DNA of 32,950 nucleotides from Deltaproteobacteria bacterium (GCA_003194495.1 PQXE01000035.1:1-32950); one strand, 5' to 3'. Counted from the stretch's first letter, positions 1 to 9,199 are shown. Notes: generated by a model not told the origin, from the sequence alone. Translations and numbers: made by a program.

Positions 1-269
1 TGGCTGAGGTATATATATTGAGCAAGGAGGAGGGTGGTCGTCACACCCCGTTTTTTGCCGGATATCGTCCGCAGTTTTATTTTCGGACCACGGATGTTAC
101 AGGAGTAGTGACGTTGCCTGAGGGTGTGGAGATGGTGATGCCTGGCGACAATGTAACTTTTGAGGTTTCGATGATTCAGCCCATAGCCATGGAAGAGGGA
201 GTTCGATTTGCGATCCGCGAAGGTGGTCGAACAGTCGGGGCCGGCGTGGTAACCAAAATTACAGAATAG
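1..269 (+). CDS. tuf: Elongation factor Tu, C-terminal end (partial)
   Basis: The 3' end of the gene for EF-Tu, the GTPase that carries aminoacyl-tRNA to the ribosome. The frame is open from the window edge ([18 protein letters not shown] begins at base 3), so the true start lies outside. What is visible is the third beta-barrel domain: [15 protein letters not shown], the MPGDN turn and the closing [15 protein letters not shown] motif are hallmark EF-Tu sequences. A TTG at base 18 is internal and not a start. It lies 38 bases before rpsJ, the usual str-to-S10 junction in bacteria, so it probably shares a transcript with the ribosomal genes. Confidence 0.97.
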   Translation, partial: AEVYILSKEEGGRHTPFFAGYRPQFYFRTTDVTGVVTLPEGVEMVMPGDNVTFEVSMIQPIAMEEGVRFAIREGGRTVGAGVVTKITE

Positions 270-307
270 TTATATTCACCAATTAGCGTAGAATTGAGGA
301 ATGAGGG

Positions 308-622
308 ATGATGATCCCAACCCAAAGAATAAGGATTCGTCTCAAGGCATACGATCACAAGCAGCTTGATCAGTCTGTAGGTGAAATCGTAGATACGGCA
401 AAACGGACCGGAGCGCGTCTTGGCGGGCCAATCCCGTTACCTACTTCGATTAGACGCTATACTGTTTTGCGTTCTCCTCATGTAGACAAGAAGTCAAGAG
501 AGCAGTTTGAGGTCCGTACCCACAGAAGACTTGTAGATATCCTGGAGCCCACACAACAGACAATAGATGCCTTGATGAAGTTAGAGTTGTCTGCCGGGGT
601 GGATGTTGAAATTAAACTATAG
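308..622 (+). CDS. rpsJ: 30S ribosomal protein S10
   Basis: S10 of the small subunit head, also known as antitermination factor NusE; first gene of the S10 operon. The protein (104 aa, family about 102-105) has the S10 opening [17 protein letters not shown], the central GPIPLPT loop (the tRNA-contacting hairpin in the family) and the closing [20 protein letters not shown]. Two ATG codons are adjacent at 308 and 311. The AGGAATGAGGG upstream serves either, so the start is uncertain by one codon. The gene ends 10 bases before the likely rplC start. Confidence 0.97.
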   Translation: MMIPTQRIRIRLKAYDHKQLDQSVGEIVDTAKRTGARLGGPIPLPTSIRRYTVLRSPHVDKKSREQFEVRTHRRLVDILEPTQQTIDALMKLELSAGVDVEIKL

Positions 623-632
623 GAATACGGCA

Positions 633-1262
633 ATGTCGAATTTAACAGGCATGATGGGCCGCAAGGTAGGAATGACCCAGGTTTTTTCCGAGGACGGTCA
701 GGTCGTCCCGGTTACGGTGCTGGAGGTTGGTCCCTGCACTGTGCTTCAAAAGAAGACAGTGAAGAGAGAGGGCTATAATGCCTTGCAATTCGGGTTTTCT
801 CCAAAGCCTTTAAGCAGACTGAAGCTTCCGGAACAGGGCCATGTGAAAAAAGCCGGGCTGTCCCATGGTTTTCGCTATATCAGGGAGATATCAGTAGAGG
901 ATCCTGATGTCTTTGATGTGGGTCAGGTCCTCACATTGAAGGATCTGGAGATCAGCCAGCTAGTGAATATAGCAGGAGTGAGTAAGGGCCGCGGTTTTAC
1001 CGGCACGATAAAACGTTACGGATTTTCTAGAGGTCCTATGGGCCATGGATCCAAACATCATAGAGCAGTAGGCTCTGTGGGACAAAGCGCTACTCCATCC
1101 AGGGTCGTTAAGGGCAAAAAGATGCCTGGCCGCATGGGAGGCAATCGTGTTACCATGAAAAACTCGATGGTTGTTGATGTGCGACATGATGAGAACCTGT
1201 TGCTGGTTAAGGGAGGTGTCCCGGGTGCTATCAATCAACTTGTATTTGTGCGATTAAAATAG
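633..1262 (+). CDS. rplC: 50S ribosomal protein L3
   Basis: L3 is an early-assembly protein that reaches the peptidyl transferase centre through a long loop. The product is 209 aa from the ATG at 633 ([18 protein letters not shown]), matching the usual family start. The frame stays open upstream to 603, but that would overlap rpsJ and add residues unlike L3. The central loop with [25 protein letters not shown] and the PGRMGG motif is the conserved core. The AGGAAT at 621-626 is a modest ribosome binding site overlapping the rpsJ stop. Confidence 0.96.
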   Translation: MSNLTGMMGRKVGMTQVFSEDGQVVPVTVLEVGPCTVLQKKTVKREGYNALQFGFSPKPLSRLKLPEQGHVKKAGLSHGFRYIREISVEDPDVFDVGQVLTLKDLEISQLVNIAGVSKGRGFTGTIKRYGFSRGPMGHGSKHHRAVGSVGQSATPSRVVKGKKMPGRMGGNRVTMKNSMVVDVRHDENLLLVKGGVPGAINQLVFVRLK

Positions 1263-1279
1263 AGGAGACCTGGCAATCC

Positions 1280-1903
1280 ATGACAACTCTGGCAGTTTAT
1301 AACGCACAGAAAGAGAAAGTTGGTGAGGTTACTGTGAGCGACACCGTTTTTGGCGTGACACCGAAGGAAGGCGTACTTCACGAAGTGGTGAAGTGGCAGT
1401 TGGCCGGAAAACGGGCAGGCACTGCTTGCGTCAAGACACGAAGTGAAGTCAGTGGAAGTGGCAAGAAACCCTACCGTCAGAAAGGGACCGGCCGGGCCCG
1501 TGCAGGCAGTAATAAGTCGCCTTTGTGGAAACGAGGGGGTTCGGTATTTGGTCCGAAACCTAGGGATTACAGCTACAGCTTGCCTAAAAAGGTCCGGCGT
1601 CTGGCGCTGAGAATGGCGTTGAGCACAAAGTTCGAGGGCGATCGTCTTTTAGTTCTGAGGGATTTTGGCCTGGAGCAAATAAAAACCAAGGATATGAAAG
1701 GACTGCTTGACCGCTTTGATATAAAGAAGGCCATAATAGTGACCGACACTCCGGATCAGACTTTGGAGTTATCTTCCAGGAATATTCCCAATGTTAAGAT
1801 TCTGCCTTTGAAAGGCATTAATGTGTATGATTTATTGAAATACGAATATGTGATAATCAAGGAACCTGCAGTTGGAGTGATCGAGGAGAGACTGAAGCCA
1901 TGA
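1280..1903 (+). CDS. rplD: 50S ribosomal protein L4
   Basis: L4, a large-subunit protein whose extended loop lines the exit tunnel; in some bacteria it also autoregulates the S10 operon (not testable here). The protein is 207 aa, the normal length. The loop region has KKPYRQKGTGRARAGSNKSP followed by GGSVFGPKPRDYSYSLPKK, both diagnostic. GAGGAGA lies about a dozen bases before the ATG. The 3' end overlaps rplW by four bases (ATGA), which suggests translational coupling. Confidence 0.97.
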   Translation: MTTLAVYNAQKEKVGEVTVSDTVFGVTPKEGVLHEVVKWQLAGKRAGTACVKTRSEVSGSGKKPYRQKGTGRARAGSNKSPLWKRGGSVFGPKPRDYSYSLPKKVRRLALRMALSTKFEGDRLLVLRDFGLEQIKTKDMKGLLDRFDIKKAIIVTDTPDQTLELSSRNIPNVKILPLKGINVYDLLKYEYVIIKEPAVGVIEERLKP

Positions 1904-2190
1904 AGGAACTGTATTCGGTGATAAAGGCTCCTCTGATTACCGAGAAGGCCACTTTACAGAAAGAGATGGCAAATCAGTTAGTCTTCAAGGTTGATCAAAA
2001 GGCGAATAAAATCGAAATAAAAACTGCGGTGGAAAAAATCTTTAAAGTGAAAGTGCTGTCTGTTCAGACCATCAAGGTCAAAGGGAAACCCAAAAGGGTC
2101 GGCCGGTTTACAGGTAAGCGCTCGGGTATTAAAAAAGCCGTTGTAAGGTTATATCCCGGGGAAAGTATTGAGTTTTTTGAGGGTGTATAA
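1900..2190 (+). CDS. rplW: 50S ribosomal protein L23
   Basis: L23 sits at the tunnel exit and forms the docking site for trigger factor and SRP. The product is 96 aa, normal for the family: [17 protein letters not shown] at the start, [23 protein letters not shown] in the middle and a basic [11 protein letters not shown] segment. The start overlaps the rplD stop (ATGA) and the end overlaps rplB by one base (TAATG), so three genes are tightly coupled. Confidence 0.96.
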   Translation: MKELYSVIKAPLITEKATLQKEMANQLVFKVDQKANKIEIKTAVEKIFKVKVLSVQTIKVKGKPKRVGRFTGKRSGIKKAVVRLYPGESIEFFEGV

Positions 2191-3023
2191 TGCCAATTAA
2201 AAAATACAAGCCAACATCTCCGGCCAGACGCGGCATGACTGTATTGGTAGACCGTGAAATTAGTGATAAGGCCCCGGAAAAATCATTGCTTGAGCCCCTT
2301 AAGCGCAGTGGCGGGAGAAACGTCTACGGGAGGATTACTGCCAGGCATAGAGGCGGCGGGCACCGACGTAAATACAGGACAATAGATTTTCGGAGACATA
2401 AACTCGGTGTGCCCGCAAAAGTGGCTGCTATTGAGTATGATCCTAACAGGTCTTCCCGAATCGCTCTGTTGAATTATCTTGACGGAGAAAAGAGATATAT
2501 TCTGGCCCCTTTGGGAATCAAGGTCGGTGGATTCGTTATTTCCGACGACGTAGCGGATATACACCCTGGGAATTGCATGCCGTTAAAGAATATTCCATTG
2601 GGTACTCAGGTCCATAATGTAGAGTTACGCCCTGGTAAGGGAGGACAGATAGTAAGGAGTGCCGGTGGTTCAGCTCAGGTAATGGCCAAGGAAGGCAAAT
2701 ACGTACAATTGCGCCTTCCAAGTGGAGAAGTAAGAATGTTTCTTAATACCTGCAGGGCTACTGTTGGTCAGGTAGGAAATCTTGATCATGAAAATGTTAA
2801 ACTGGGTAAGGCCGGCAGAAGCCGGTGGCTTGGGAGACGTCCGAGAGTACGTGGAGTAGCCATGAATCCCGTTGATCATCCCATGGGTGGTGGCGAGGGG
2901 AAATCTTCCGGAGGCAGACATCCTTGCAGTCCATGGGGAATGCCCGCAAAGGGATATCGCACAAGAAAAAAGAACAAACCCAGTAATGCGTTCATAGTAC
3001 GAAACAGGCATAAAAAGAAGTAA
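2190..3023 (+). CDS. rplB: 50S ribosomal protein L2
   Basis: L2 helps join the subunits and is needed for peptidyl transferase activity. The protein is 277 aa, the usual length: [18 protein letters not shown] at the start, [24 protein letters not shown] in the N-terminal extension, and the conserved C-terminal [21 protein letters not shown] loop containing the functionally important histidine of the family. It is followed by an unusually long 154-base spacer before rpsS, which carries repeat words described separately. Confidence 0.97.
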   Translation: MPIKKYKPTSPARRGMTVLVDREISDKAPEKSLLEPLKRSGGRNVYGRITARHRGGGHRRKYRTIDFRRHKLGVPAKVAAIEYDPNRSSRIALLNYLDGEKRYILAPLGIKVGGFVISDDVADIHPGNCMPLKNIPLGTQVHNVELRPGKGGQIVRSAGGSAQVMAKEGKYVQLRLPSGEVRMFLNTCRATVGQVGNLDHENVKLGKAGRSRWLGRRPRVRGVAMNPVDHPMGGGEGKSSGGRHPCSPWGMPAKGYRTRKKNKPSNAFIVRNRHKKK

Positions 3024-3113
3024 CTTTATGAAAATTTAGGGATTACGAATTGAAAAATTGAATAGTATAGGAATTTCTATTTTTGGGCCAATTTTATTAA
3101 AGCTGATAAGCTT

Positions 3114-3149
3114 AACAGCTCAACAGCTAAACAGCTCGCCCGAAGGGCG
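3114..3149 (+). repeat. AACAGCT octamer array and small hairpin in the rplB-rpsS spacer
   Basis: AACAGCT occurs three times with 8-base spacing (3114, 3122, 3130), followed by a short hairpin CGCCC-GAA-GGGCG at 3137-3149. The rest of the 154-base spacer (3024-3177) is AT-rich, with related low-complexity words (GAATTG, AAATTG) and no credible gene. The hairpin lacks a T-run, so it is not a convincing terminator; the operon must be transcribed through it. Confidence 0.6.
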
Positions 3150-3177
3150 CTAATTTACAGAAAATAGGAGAAAACAG

Positions 3178-3462
3178 GTGCCAAGGTCGGTAAAAAAAGG
3201 TCCTTTTGTTGATGATCACTTGATGAAAAAGGTGATTAAGGCCATTGAGACTAAAGACAGGCGTGTCATTAAGACCTGGTCCAGACGATCCATGGTTGTG
3301 CCTGACATGGTAGGGCTTACCTTTGCAGTGCACAATGGCAGAAAATTTATCCCTGTATTTATTACTGAAAATATGGTCGGGCACAAACTTGGTGAATTTT
3401 CACCGACCCGTACATATTATGGTCACGTTGCTGATAAAAAATCCAGGATTCGGAAAACGTAA
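3178..3462 (+). CDS. rpsS: 30S ribosomal protein S19
   Basis: S19 lies in the small-subunit head and pairs with S13 near the A-site tRNA. The 94-aa product starts with GTG ([19 protein letters not shown]), a near-perfect S19 N-terminus, with ATAGGAGA a few bases upstream. The conserved [14 protein letters not shown] and the closing [19 protein letters not shown] segments are present. It starts a new block after the long spacer that follows rplB. Confidence 0.96.
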   Translation: MPRSVKKGPFVDDHLMKKVIKAIETKDRRVIKTWSRRSMVVPDMVGLTFAVHNGRKFIPVFITENMVGHKLGEFSPTRTYYGHVADKKSRIRKT

Positions 3463-3479
3463 GAGAGGGCAGTGCACTA

Positions 3480-3812
3480 ATGGAAGCCAGGGCAGTTGCC
3501 AAATACTTAAGAATTTCTCCGCAAAAGACTCGGCTGGTTGCTGATGTGGTTCGTGGCAAGTCTGCGGGAGAGGCATTGCAGATTCTCAGTTACATGCCCA
3601 AAAAAGGCGCAAGGATGATTAAAAAAGTGCTTGAATCAGCTTTGGCCAATGCGGATCAAAATCCAAATATCGATGTGGATATTCTGTACATTAAAAAAAT
3701 TATGGTGGATCAAGGCCCTCAACTGAAAAGATTTCATCCCAGGGCAATGGGCAGGGCATATAGAATACAGCATCGTTTCTCGCATATAACGATAGTGTTG
3801 GACGAAGGATAA
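3480..3812 (+). CDS. rplV: 50S ribosomal protein L22
   Basis: L22 has a globular domain and a beta-hairpin that reaches into the exit tunnel, the site of macrolide-resistance changes in other bacteria. The product is 110 aa: the N-terminal AVAKYLRISPQKTRLVADVVRGK and the tip region GPQLKRFHPRAMGRAYRIQHRFSHITIVL are typical. GAGAGGG precedes the ATG. It sits between rpsS and rpsC, as in nearly all bacteria. Confidence 0.96.
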   Translation: MEARAVAKYLRISPQKTRLVADVVRGKSAGEALQILSYMPKKGARMIKKVLESALANADQNPNIDVDILYIKKIMVDQGPQLKRFHPRAMGRAYRIQHRFSHITIVLDEG

Positions 3813-3844
3813 ATTAATATGAATGGGAAAATCAGGAGGATACC

Positions 3845-4504
3845 TTGGGTCAGAAAGTAAACCCGATCGGCCTCAGGCTACAAATTACGCGTACATGGGA
3901 CTCCCGTTGGTTTTCGGAAAAGGAGTATGCCGCCCTGATCCTTGAGGACTACAAGATCAGAAAATATATTAAGAAAAGGGTCTATCATGCGGGAATATCC
4001 AAAATTGAGATAGAAAGGGCTGCACAGAGATTGCGCATCCGTATATTCACAGCGCGTCCTGGAATAATTATCGGTAAAAAAGGTGTGGAAATTGAGAGCC
4101 TCAAGCGGTCTTTGGAAAAGATAATCAAGCGGCGTGTGATGGTTGACATCACAGAGGTCCGAAGACCGGAAATAGATGCACAACTGGTAGCTGAAAATGT
4201 TGCGAGTCAGCTTATGCGGCGCATTTCCTTCCGGCGAGCCATGAAGAGGGCTATCAGTATAGCACGCAAGTTTGGCGCGCAAGGCATAAGAATTGCCAGT
4301 GCCGGCCGTTTGGGGGGCGCTGAAATGTGCCGTACCGAGTGGTATCTGGACGGCAGAGTCCCGCTACACACCCTTCGGGCCGATATTGATTACGGCGTGG
4401 CTGAGGCAATGACCACATATGGGGTAATTGGTATCAAAGTATGGGTGTTCAAGGGAGAGGTTTTGCCTGACAAAGAGTCTGAAGTTACGGCAATGGAAAT
4501 ATAG
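3845..4504 (+). CDS. rpsC: 30S ribosomal protein S3
   Basis: S3 lies at the mRNA entry tunnel and contributes to helicase activity. The protein is 219 aa and begins with TTG ([12 protein letters not shown], the canonical S3 N-terminus) just after a strong AGGAGGA at 3835-3841. The KH domain with the GxxG-type loop is visible as [17 protein letters not shown], followed by the C-terminal [31 protein letters not shown]. The TTG start looks real because no ATG or GTG gives an S3-like N-terminus. Confidence 0.96.
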   Translation: MGQKVNPIGLRLQITRTWDSRWFSEKEYAALILEDYKIRKYIKKRVYHAGISKIEIERAAQRLRIRIFTARPGIIIGKKGVEIESLKRSLEKIIKRRVMVDITEVRRPEIDAQLVAENVASQLMRRISFRRAMKRAISIARKFGAQGIRIASAGRLGGAEMCRTEWYLDGRVPLHTLRADIDYGVAEAMTTYGVIGIKVWVFKGEVLPDKESEVTAMEI

Positions 4505-4541
4505 TTGACAGTATTCGCCTGTTCCTGCTGGAGAGGAATAA

Positions 4542-4958
4542 ATGCTTAGCCCAAAGAAAGTCAAATATCGGAAACAACAAAAAGGCCGCATAAAAGGCAT
4601 GGCACAACGCGGAAATAGCCTGTCATTTGGCGATTACGGCCTTAAGGCTATTGGCCGTGGCAGGATCACAGCCGAGCAGATAGAGGCTGCTCGGATTGCT
4701 ATTACAAGGCGCGTCAAGCGTCGTGGAAAAATATGGATACGAATATTCCCGGACAAGCCTGTCACCAGCAAGCCTGCCGAGACCAGAATGGGTAAGGGTA
4801 AGGGCGCAGTGGATTCATGGGTGGCACTCATAAAGCCAGGCAGGATGCTCTATGAGATGGAGGGTGTAGATGAGGTTTCCGCCAGGGAGGCTCTTAGGCT
4901 GGCACAATATAAACTACCCATTCCTACTAAGATTATCGCTAGGAGTGAAATGCCATGA
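4542..4958 (+). CDS. rplP: 50S ribosomal protein L16
   Basis: L16 organises the A-site side of the large subunit. The product is 138 aa, the normal length: [16 protein letters not shown], then [31 protein letters not shown] and [22 protein letters not shown], all diagnostic. The ATG follows GGAGAGGA. Its last codons overlap rpmC (ATGA), so L16 and L29 are coupled. Confidence 0.97.
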   Translation: MLSPKKVKYRKQQKGRIKGMAQRGNSLSFGDYGLKAIGRGRITAEQIEAARIAITRRVKRRGKIWIRIFPDKPVTSKPAETRMGKGKGAVDSWVALIKPGRMLYEMEGVDEVSAREALRLAQYKLPIPTKIIARSEMP

Positions 4959-5158
4959 GCGTAGCTGATAAACTTAGGGAACTGAGCATAGAAGAAATTC
5001 AACAGAAAGAAAAGGACCTTCGACAGGAGCTTTTTAATCTTCGGTTTCAGCAAGCCACGCACCAATTGGAAAACATAATGAGGATTCGTACTGTGAGGCG
5101 TTCAATAGCAAGAGCTAAAACAGTACTTGCAGAAAAAGTTGTTGGTTCAGAGGTCTAG
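4955..5158 (+). CDS. rpmC: 50S ribosomal protein L29
   Basis: L29 is a small two-helix protein near the tunnel exit, next to L23. The 67-aa product shows the family pattern: an early [31 protein letters not shown] helix, [22 protein letters not shown] as the second helix, and a short tail. The ATG overlaps the rplP stop by four bases. rpsQ starts two bases after its stop. Confidence 0.95.
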   Translation: MSVADKLRELSIEEIQQKEKDLRQELFNLRFQQATHQLENIMRIRTVRRSIARAKTVLAEKVVGSEV

Positions 5159-5160
5159 TA

Positions 5161-5433
5161 ATGGAGCAGGGCATGAATGCCGACAAAAAATCTCGCAGAA
5201 CACTTATTGGTACTGTTGCTGGCGACAAAATGGAAAAAACAGTGGTTGTTAAGGTCGTTCGGCGGGTACAGCATCCAATATATGGGAAGTATATACAGCG
5301 GCAAAAGAAGTATATGGCTCATGATGTAGAAAATAGCTGCAGAATAGGCGACAAAATTTTAATAGAAGAGTATCGTCCTCTGAGTCGACGCAAACGTTGG
5401 GTCGTTAAAGGAATTCTTGAAAAGGCTCTCTAG
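5161..5433 (+). CDS. rpsQ: 30S ribosomal protein S17
   Basis: S17 is a primary 16S rRNA-binding protein with an OB fold. The 90-aa product has [40 protein letters not shown] and the [22 protein letters not shown] block. An in-frame ATG at 5173 would also fit the family, but GAGGT lies at good distance from 5161, which I prefer. The gene starts two bases after rpmC. Confidence 0.95.
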   Translation: MEQGMNADKKSRRTLIGTVAGDKMEKTVVVKVVRRVQHPIYGKYIQRQKKYMAHDVENSCRIGDKILIEEYRPLSRRKRWVVKGILEKAL

Positions 5434-5462
5434 AACAGGAAAAGAAAGGGAAGGATCATATC

Positions 5463-5831
5463 ATGATCCAGCAGGAAACATTATTAAATGTCGCCGATAA
5501 TTCCGGTGCAAAACGCGTGTGTTGTATTCGGGTTTTAGGCGGAACCCGTAGGCGTGTTGCAAGTATAGGGGATACGGTAATCGTTTCGGTCAAGGAGGCC
5601 ATACCAAATTCCAAAGTGAAAAAAGGTGAAGTGGTTAAAGCCGTTGTAGTACGGACCAAAAAGGAGATATCCCGGGTTGATGGTTCTTGGATACGGTTCG
5701 ACGAGAATGCAGCGGTTTTGATAAACCAATATGGAGAACCGGTAGGTACTCGGATTTTCGGACCGGTGGCCAGGGAATTAAGGGCAAAGCGTTATATGAA
5801 GATAATATCGCTTGCACCCGAGGTGCTTTAG
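5463..5831 (+). CDS. rplN: 50S ribosomal protein L14
   Basis: L14 forms part of an intersubunit bridge. It is highly conserved and exactly 122 aa here: [19 protein letters not shown] at the start, [23 protein letters not shown], and the closing [31 protein letters not shown] precedes the ATG. It opens the spc part of the cluster (rplN-rplX-rplE), continuous with the S10 genes. Confidence 0.97.
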   Translation: MIQQETLLNVADNSGAKRVCCIRVLGGTRRRVASIGDTVIVSVKEAIPNSKVKKGEVVKAVVVRTKKEISRVDGSWIRFDENAAVLINQYGEPVGTRIFGPVARELRAKRYMKIISLAPEVL

Positions 5832-5849
5832 TCCAAGGAGACCGGATCA

Positions 5850-6185
5850 ATGCAAACCGTAAAGACATATCTGAGAAAAAATGACCGGGTAATGGTAAAG
5901 AGCGGCCGGGACAAGGGAAAGGTCGGCAAGATCCTTTCCATTTTGCCTGCAAAGGAAAGAGCACTTGTTGAGGGCGCACAGATGGTCAAGCGCCATACAA
6001 AACCAGGTCCTGGTACAGGAGGCGGCATTTTAGAAAAGGAAGCATCCATCCACTTATCTAATCTCATGCTAATTTGCCCCAAATGTACTGAGTCAGCGCG
6101 AATATCCAGGAAGATTCTGGGGGATGGCAATAAAGTCCGCGTCTGCAAGAAATGCGGAGAGGTTATTCCGACAGAAAAAAAGTAG
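5850..6185 (+). CDS. rplX: 50S ribosomal protein L24, zinc-ribbon type
   Basis: L24 starts large-subunit assembly by binding the 5' end of 23S rRNA. The 111-aa protein has the KOW motif in YLRKNDRVMVKSGRDKGKVGK and the conserved GAQMVKRHTKPG. Two CxxC pairs (ICPKC and VCKKC) in the C-terminal half suggest a zinc-ribbon-like fold, which is seen in some bacterial L24 proteins. AAGGAGA lies just upstream of the ATG. Confidence 0.95.
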   Translation: MQTVKTYLRKNDRVMVKSGRDKGKVGKILSILPAKERALVEGAQMVKRHTKPGPGTGGGILEKEASIHLSNLMLICPKCTESARISRKILGDGNKVRVCKKCGEVIPTEKK

Positions 6186-6206
6186 GCCTTGTGGAGGCAA
6201 TTAGGC

Positions 6207-6746
6207 ATGGTTCTCTTAGAAGAGAGATATCAGAAAGAATGTGTTCCGGAATTAATGGAACATTTTAGATATAAGAATTCCCACCAGGTGCCCAAAATCG
6301 AAAAGGTGATTCTGAATATGGGGCTTGGTGAGGCAATTGAAAATCCAAAAATTCTAGACTCTGCGGTTAAGGAATTAACCCTTATATCCGGGCAAAAACC
6401 GGTAGTCACAAAGGCCAAGAGATCAATTGCAGCCTTTAAGGTGAGAGAAGGAATGCCCATAGGGTGTCGTGTGACCCTTAGAAGGCAACGAATGTATGAT
6501 TTTCTTACAAAGTTTATTAACATTGCTATTCCCCGGATCAGGGACTTCAGGGGCGTGTCACCAAAGGCTTTTGATGGAAAGGGTAATTACACCTTGGGCG
6601 TTAAGGAACAGATTATCTTTCCAGAGATCGACTATGACAAAATAGACAAGATCAAGGGAATGAATGTGACGATAGTTACGAGTGCAAAAACCGATGATGA
6701 ATCTCGGTACTTGTTGGACGTTTTAGGTATGCCGTTTCGTAAGTAG
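6207..6746 (+). CDS. rplE: 50S ribosomal protein L5
   Basis: L5 binds 5S rRNA and contacts the P-site tRNA. The chosen ATG gives 179 aa, the standard length, with [24 protein letters not shown] at 6189 is in frame, but it adds six residues that do not resemble L5. Family signatures are [35 protein letters not shown] and the [20 protein letters not shown] loop. The GGAGG at 6192-6196 fits the 6207 start, with a slightly long spacing. Confidence 0.95.
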   Translation: MVLLEERYQKECVPELMEHFRYKNSHQVPKIEKVILNMGLGEAIENPKILDSAVKELTLISGQKPVVTKAKRSIAAFKVREGMPIGCRVTLRRQRMYDFLTKFINIAIPRIRDFRGVSPKAFDGKGNYTLGVKEQIIFPEIDYDKIDKIKGMNVTIVTSAKTDDESRYLLDVLGMPFRK

Positions 6747-6766
6747 AGTTCATTGAGGAGAGATCT

Positions 6767-6952
6767 TTGGCTAAAAAGGCATTGATAAATAAGGCACAGA
6801 GGAAACCCAAGTTTGGTGTCAGAAAGTATAATAGATGTCCGGTTTGTGGCCGTCCACGTGCCTTTATCAGAAAATTTGGCTTATGCAGAATATGTTTCAG
6901 AAAAATGGCATCCCAGGGGATAATTCCCGGGGTAACCAAAGCCAGTTGGTAG
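6767..6952 (+). CDS. rpsN: 30S ribosomal protein S14, zinc-binding (type Z)
   Basis: The short, zinc-binding form of S14: 61 aa with four cysteines in two CxxC pairs ([12 protein letters not shown] and [10 protein letters not shown]), ending in the canonical [11 protein letters not shown]. It starts with TTG ([16 protein letters not shown]) after GAGGAGAG. The cysteine-containing form needs zinc, unlike the longer C-minus paralogue that some bacteria switch to under zinc shortage. It sits between rplE and rpsH, as expected. Confidence 0.96.
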   Translation: MAKKALINKAQRKPKFGVRKYNRCPVCGRPRAFIRKFGLCRICFRKMASQGIIPGVTKASW

Positions 6953-6986
6953 CTGTAAAACTCCATACATTTGGGAGAGCTTGAAT

Positions 6987-7382
6987 ATGTCTATGACTGA
7001 TCCTGTAGCGGACATGCTTACACGGCTCAGAAATGCCAATAAAGCAAGGCATGATAGAGTTGATATTCCTTCCTCTAATTTGAAGGTAGGAATTGCAAAA
7101 CTTCTTAAAAAAGAGGGCTATATAAGCAACTTTCGTATTTTCAAGGACAGACGGCAGAAAATTCTTCGTTTGTTTCTCAGATACTCTGATGGGCAGCCTA
7201 TTATTCTCGGATTAAAGCGAATAAGCACTCCCGGATGCCGGGTATATTGTAAAAAAGGCACAATTCCAAAGATAAGATCCGGGCTTGGCACTGCACTGGT
7301 TTCTACATCAAGAGGCATTATGACTGATGTTGAGGCCAGGCAAAATAACGTAGGCGGAGAAGTTATCTGCGCCATTTGGTAA
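6987..7382 (+). CDS. rpsH: 30S ribosomal protein S8
   Basis: S8 organises the central domain of 16S rRNA. The 131-aa product begins at the ATG at 6987 (MSMTDPVADMLTRLRNAN). A TTG two codons upstream is in frame, but the GGGAGAG spacing favours 6987. The C-terminal signatures are RISTPGCRVYCKKGTIPKI, LGTALVSTSRGIMTDVEARQNNVGGEVICAIW, the family's invariant end. Confidence 0.97.
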   Translation: MSMTDPVADMLTRLRNANKARHDRVDIPSSNLKVGIAKLLKKEGYISNFRIFKDRRQKILRLFLRYSDGQPIILGLKRISTPGCRVYCKKGTIPKIRSGLGTALVSTSRGIMTDVEARQNNVGGEVICAIW

Positions 7383-7397
7383 TCTGGAGTTTTCTTC

Positions 7398-7943
7398 ATG
7401 TCTCGAATCGGTAAAAGACCCATAAATGTCCCTTCAGGGGCCAATGTCACCATAGATGGACAGATTATTACCGTTCAGGGTCCCAAAGGTGTCTTGAGCA
7501 GGGAAATTCATCCGTTGGCAAGTGTTGAAAAAGATGGTGAACACCTGATAGTCAAAAGAGCTGATGATACAAAGCAGGGTCGCTCAATACATGGGTTGTT
7601 CCGAACACTTATAAACAATATGATAATCGGGGTTACAAAAGGATTCACGCGTGAGCTTCTGGTAATAGGAGTCGGCTATAAAATTGAGGAGAAGGAGACG
7701 GAGTTGATTTTTCACGTTGGCTATTCTCATCCAATAGAGTTTCCTCTTCCTGAAGGAATCAAGGCTCGGGTAGAGCGGCAAAAGGAAATTCGGGTAATCC
7801 TGGAAGGATATGATAAGGAGCTTTTGGGACTTACAGCGTCGAGAATCAGGTCTCTTAGGCCACCAGAACCTTATAAAGGCAAGGGAATCAGGTATGTGGA
7901 TGAACGGATAATCCGCAAAGCTGGAAAGACTGCTGCACAGTAG
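7398..7943 (+). CDS. rplF: 50S ribosomal protein L6
   Basis: L6 lies near the factor-binding site and the sarcin-ricin loop. The product is 181 aa with MSRIGKRPINVPSGANV at the start, the duplicated L6 fold, and the C-terminal signature PPEPYKGKGIRYVDERIIRKAGKTA. Only a short GGAG precedes the ATG, so the ribosome binding site is modest. The gene is followed not by rplR directly but by a 156-base repeat element. Confidence 0.97.
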   Translation: MSRIGKRPINVPSGANVTIDGQIITVQGPKGVLSREIHPLASVEKDGEHLIVKRADDTKQGRSIHGLFRTLINNMIIGVTKGFTRELLVIGVGYKIEEKETELIFHVGYSHPIEFPLPEGIKARVERQKEIRVILEGYDKELLGLTASRIRSLRPPEPYKGKGIRYVDERIIRKAGKTAAQ

Positions 7944-7960
7944 TTATGGATTTTAGAATT

Positions 7961-8116
7961 AGGAGCGGGAGATAAATAAGTTGAACAAAAATTAATAGGA
8001 TTTTTTGTTGTATTCAAGGCGCGAGGAGCGAGCATAACGGGTTATGTGATCGACGAGCAACGAAGAAGTCGGCAAAAAAGACATTAATTTGTTCAAGTTA
8101 TTTATTGTACGTTCCT
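7961..8116 (+). repeat. MITE-like repeat, family 1 copy A (rplF-rplR spacer)
   Basis: A 156-base non-coding element. Its ends are imperfect inverted repeats (AGGAGCGG...AAATAAGTTGAACAAA at the left; TTTGTTCAAGTTATTT...CGTTCCT at the right). The centre carries CAAGGCGCGAGGAG, a CATAAC-CG-GTTATG-like palindrome and CGACGAGCAACGAAG. A second copy with the same length and about four differences lies at 8530-8685, and a truncated inverted copy is at 28992-29108. It has no coding capacity, so any movement would have needed a transposase in trans. Confidence 0.9.
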
Positions 8117-8145
8117 TATCAGCAATATTGCATATGGAAGTAATT

Positions 8146-8517
8146 ATGGCAAAGACCAGCCCTAGGCTGAAGGCGCGTTTAAGGCGTAAACAGCACATAC
8201 GAAAGCATATATCAGGGACAGCAGAGCGTCCGCGGATGGTAGTGTTTCGAAGCAGCAAACACATATACGCTCAGATTATCAATGATGAACAAGGTGTCAC
8301 AATTGCGGCTGTTTCTTCGTTAACGCCTGAGATCAAAAGCAAGGCAGGCGATCTTGAAAACAAAAAAGCTATGGCTAAAGAGGTCGGCCGGATTATTGCC
8401 CAAAAGGCTAAGGAAAACGGTATAAATACCATAGCATTTGATCGTGGTGGATATCTTTATCATGGCCGAATCAAGGCTCTTGCTGATGCGGCCAGAGAAG
8501 TCGGCCTTGATTTCTGA
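8146..8517 (+). CDS. rplR: 50S ribosomal protein L18
   Basis: L18 binds 5S rRNA together with L5. The ATG at 8146 gives 123 aa (MAKTSPRLKARLRRKQHIRKHISG). The frame stays open upstream into the repeat and includes another ATG at 8134, but those residues are not L18-like. GGAAG about six bases upstream is the only binding site. Typical segments are RPRMVVFRSSKHIYAQIINDEQG and the closing GINTIAFDRGGYLYHGRIKALADAAREVGLDF. The gene is flanked on both sides by direct copies of the same 156-base repeat, which is very unusual inside the spc operon. Confidence 0.95.
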   Translation: MAKTSPRLKARLRRKQHIRKHISGTAERPRMVVFRSSKHIYAQIINDEQGVTIAAVSSLTPEIKSKAGDLENKKAMAKEVGRIIAQKAKENGINTIAFDRGGYLYHGRIKALADAAREVGLDF

Positions 8518-8529
8518 ATTCTAATAGTT

Positions 8530-8685
8530 AGGAGCGGGAGATAAATAAGTTGAACAAAAATTAATAGGGTTTTTTGTTGTATTCAAGGCGCGAGGAGCGA
8601 GCATAACTGGTTATGTGATCGACGAGCAACGAAGAAGACGGCAAAAAAGACATTAATTTGTTCAAGTTATTTCTTGTACGTTCCT
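8530..8685 (+). repeat. MITE-like repeat, family 1 copy B (rplR-rpsE spacer)
   Basis: Same 156-base element and orientation as copy A, differing at about four positions (for example AACTGG for AACGGG at the central palindrome, and AAGACGG for AAGTCGG). Its left end starts 12 bases after the rplR stop, and its right end leaves only 16 bases before the rpsE start, so it lies directly against the rpsE ribosome binding site. Confidence 0.9.
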
Positions 8686-8701
8686 CAGCTGCTGTAAGGG
8701 G

Positions 8702-9199
8702 GTGGCGTTGCAGGAAAAACATATAGATAATGACCTGGAACTGATAGAAAAAGTAGTCTATATTAACCGGGTGGCTAAGGTAGTCAAAGGTGGAAGACGC
8801 TTTAGCTTCAGTGCTCTTTCAGTGGTAGGTGACGGGGCCGGCAAAGTTGGTTTTGCCATGGGAAAGGCCAGAGAAGTTCCTGAGGCCCTCAGAAAAGCCC
8901 GTGAGAAAGCCACTAAGTCTATGATCAAAATACCGATGGTAAGCAAAACAATACCCCATGAGGTGATTGGACATTTTGGGGCAGGCAGGGTTTTGTTGAA
9001 ACCTGCGTCACCTGGTACCGGAGTTATAGCCGGAGCTGTAGTAAGGGCGATTATGGAGGCAGCGGGAATTCAGGATATATTGACAAAGTGCCTTGGCACC
9101 AAAAATCCGCACAATGTAATGCATGCCACATTTAATGGTCTGGACGTCTTACGTATTTCCGTATCCAGGGCAAAGTGCCGTGGCAAAACCGTAGAATAG
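8702..9199 (+). CDS. rpsE: 30S ribosomal protein S5
   Basis: S5 helps control decoding accuracy and mRNA unwinding at the entry tunnel. The product is 165 aa: [25 protein letters not shown] (S5 dsRBD-like domain), [20 protein letters not shown], then [37 protein letters not shown]. The start is ambiguous: GTG at 8702 is almost on top of the purine-rich AAGGGGG, while TTG at 8708 has better spacing and would remove two residues. It is followed by a long hairpin rather than rpmD. Confidence 0.95.
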   Translation: MALQEKHIDNDLELIEKVVYINRVAKVVKGGRRFSFSALSVVGDGAGKVGFAMGKAREVPEALRKAREKATKSMIKIPMVSKTIPHEVIGHFGAGRVLLKPASPGTGVIAGAVVRAIMEAAGIQDILTKCLGTKNPHNVMHATFNGLDVLRISVSRAKCRGKTVE

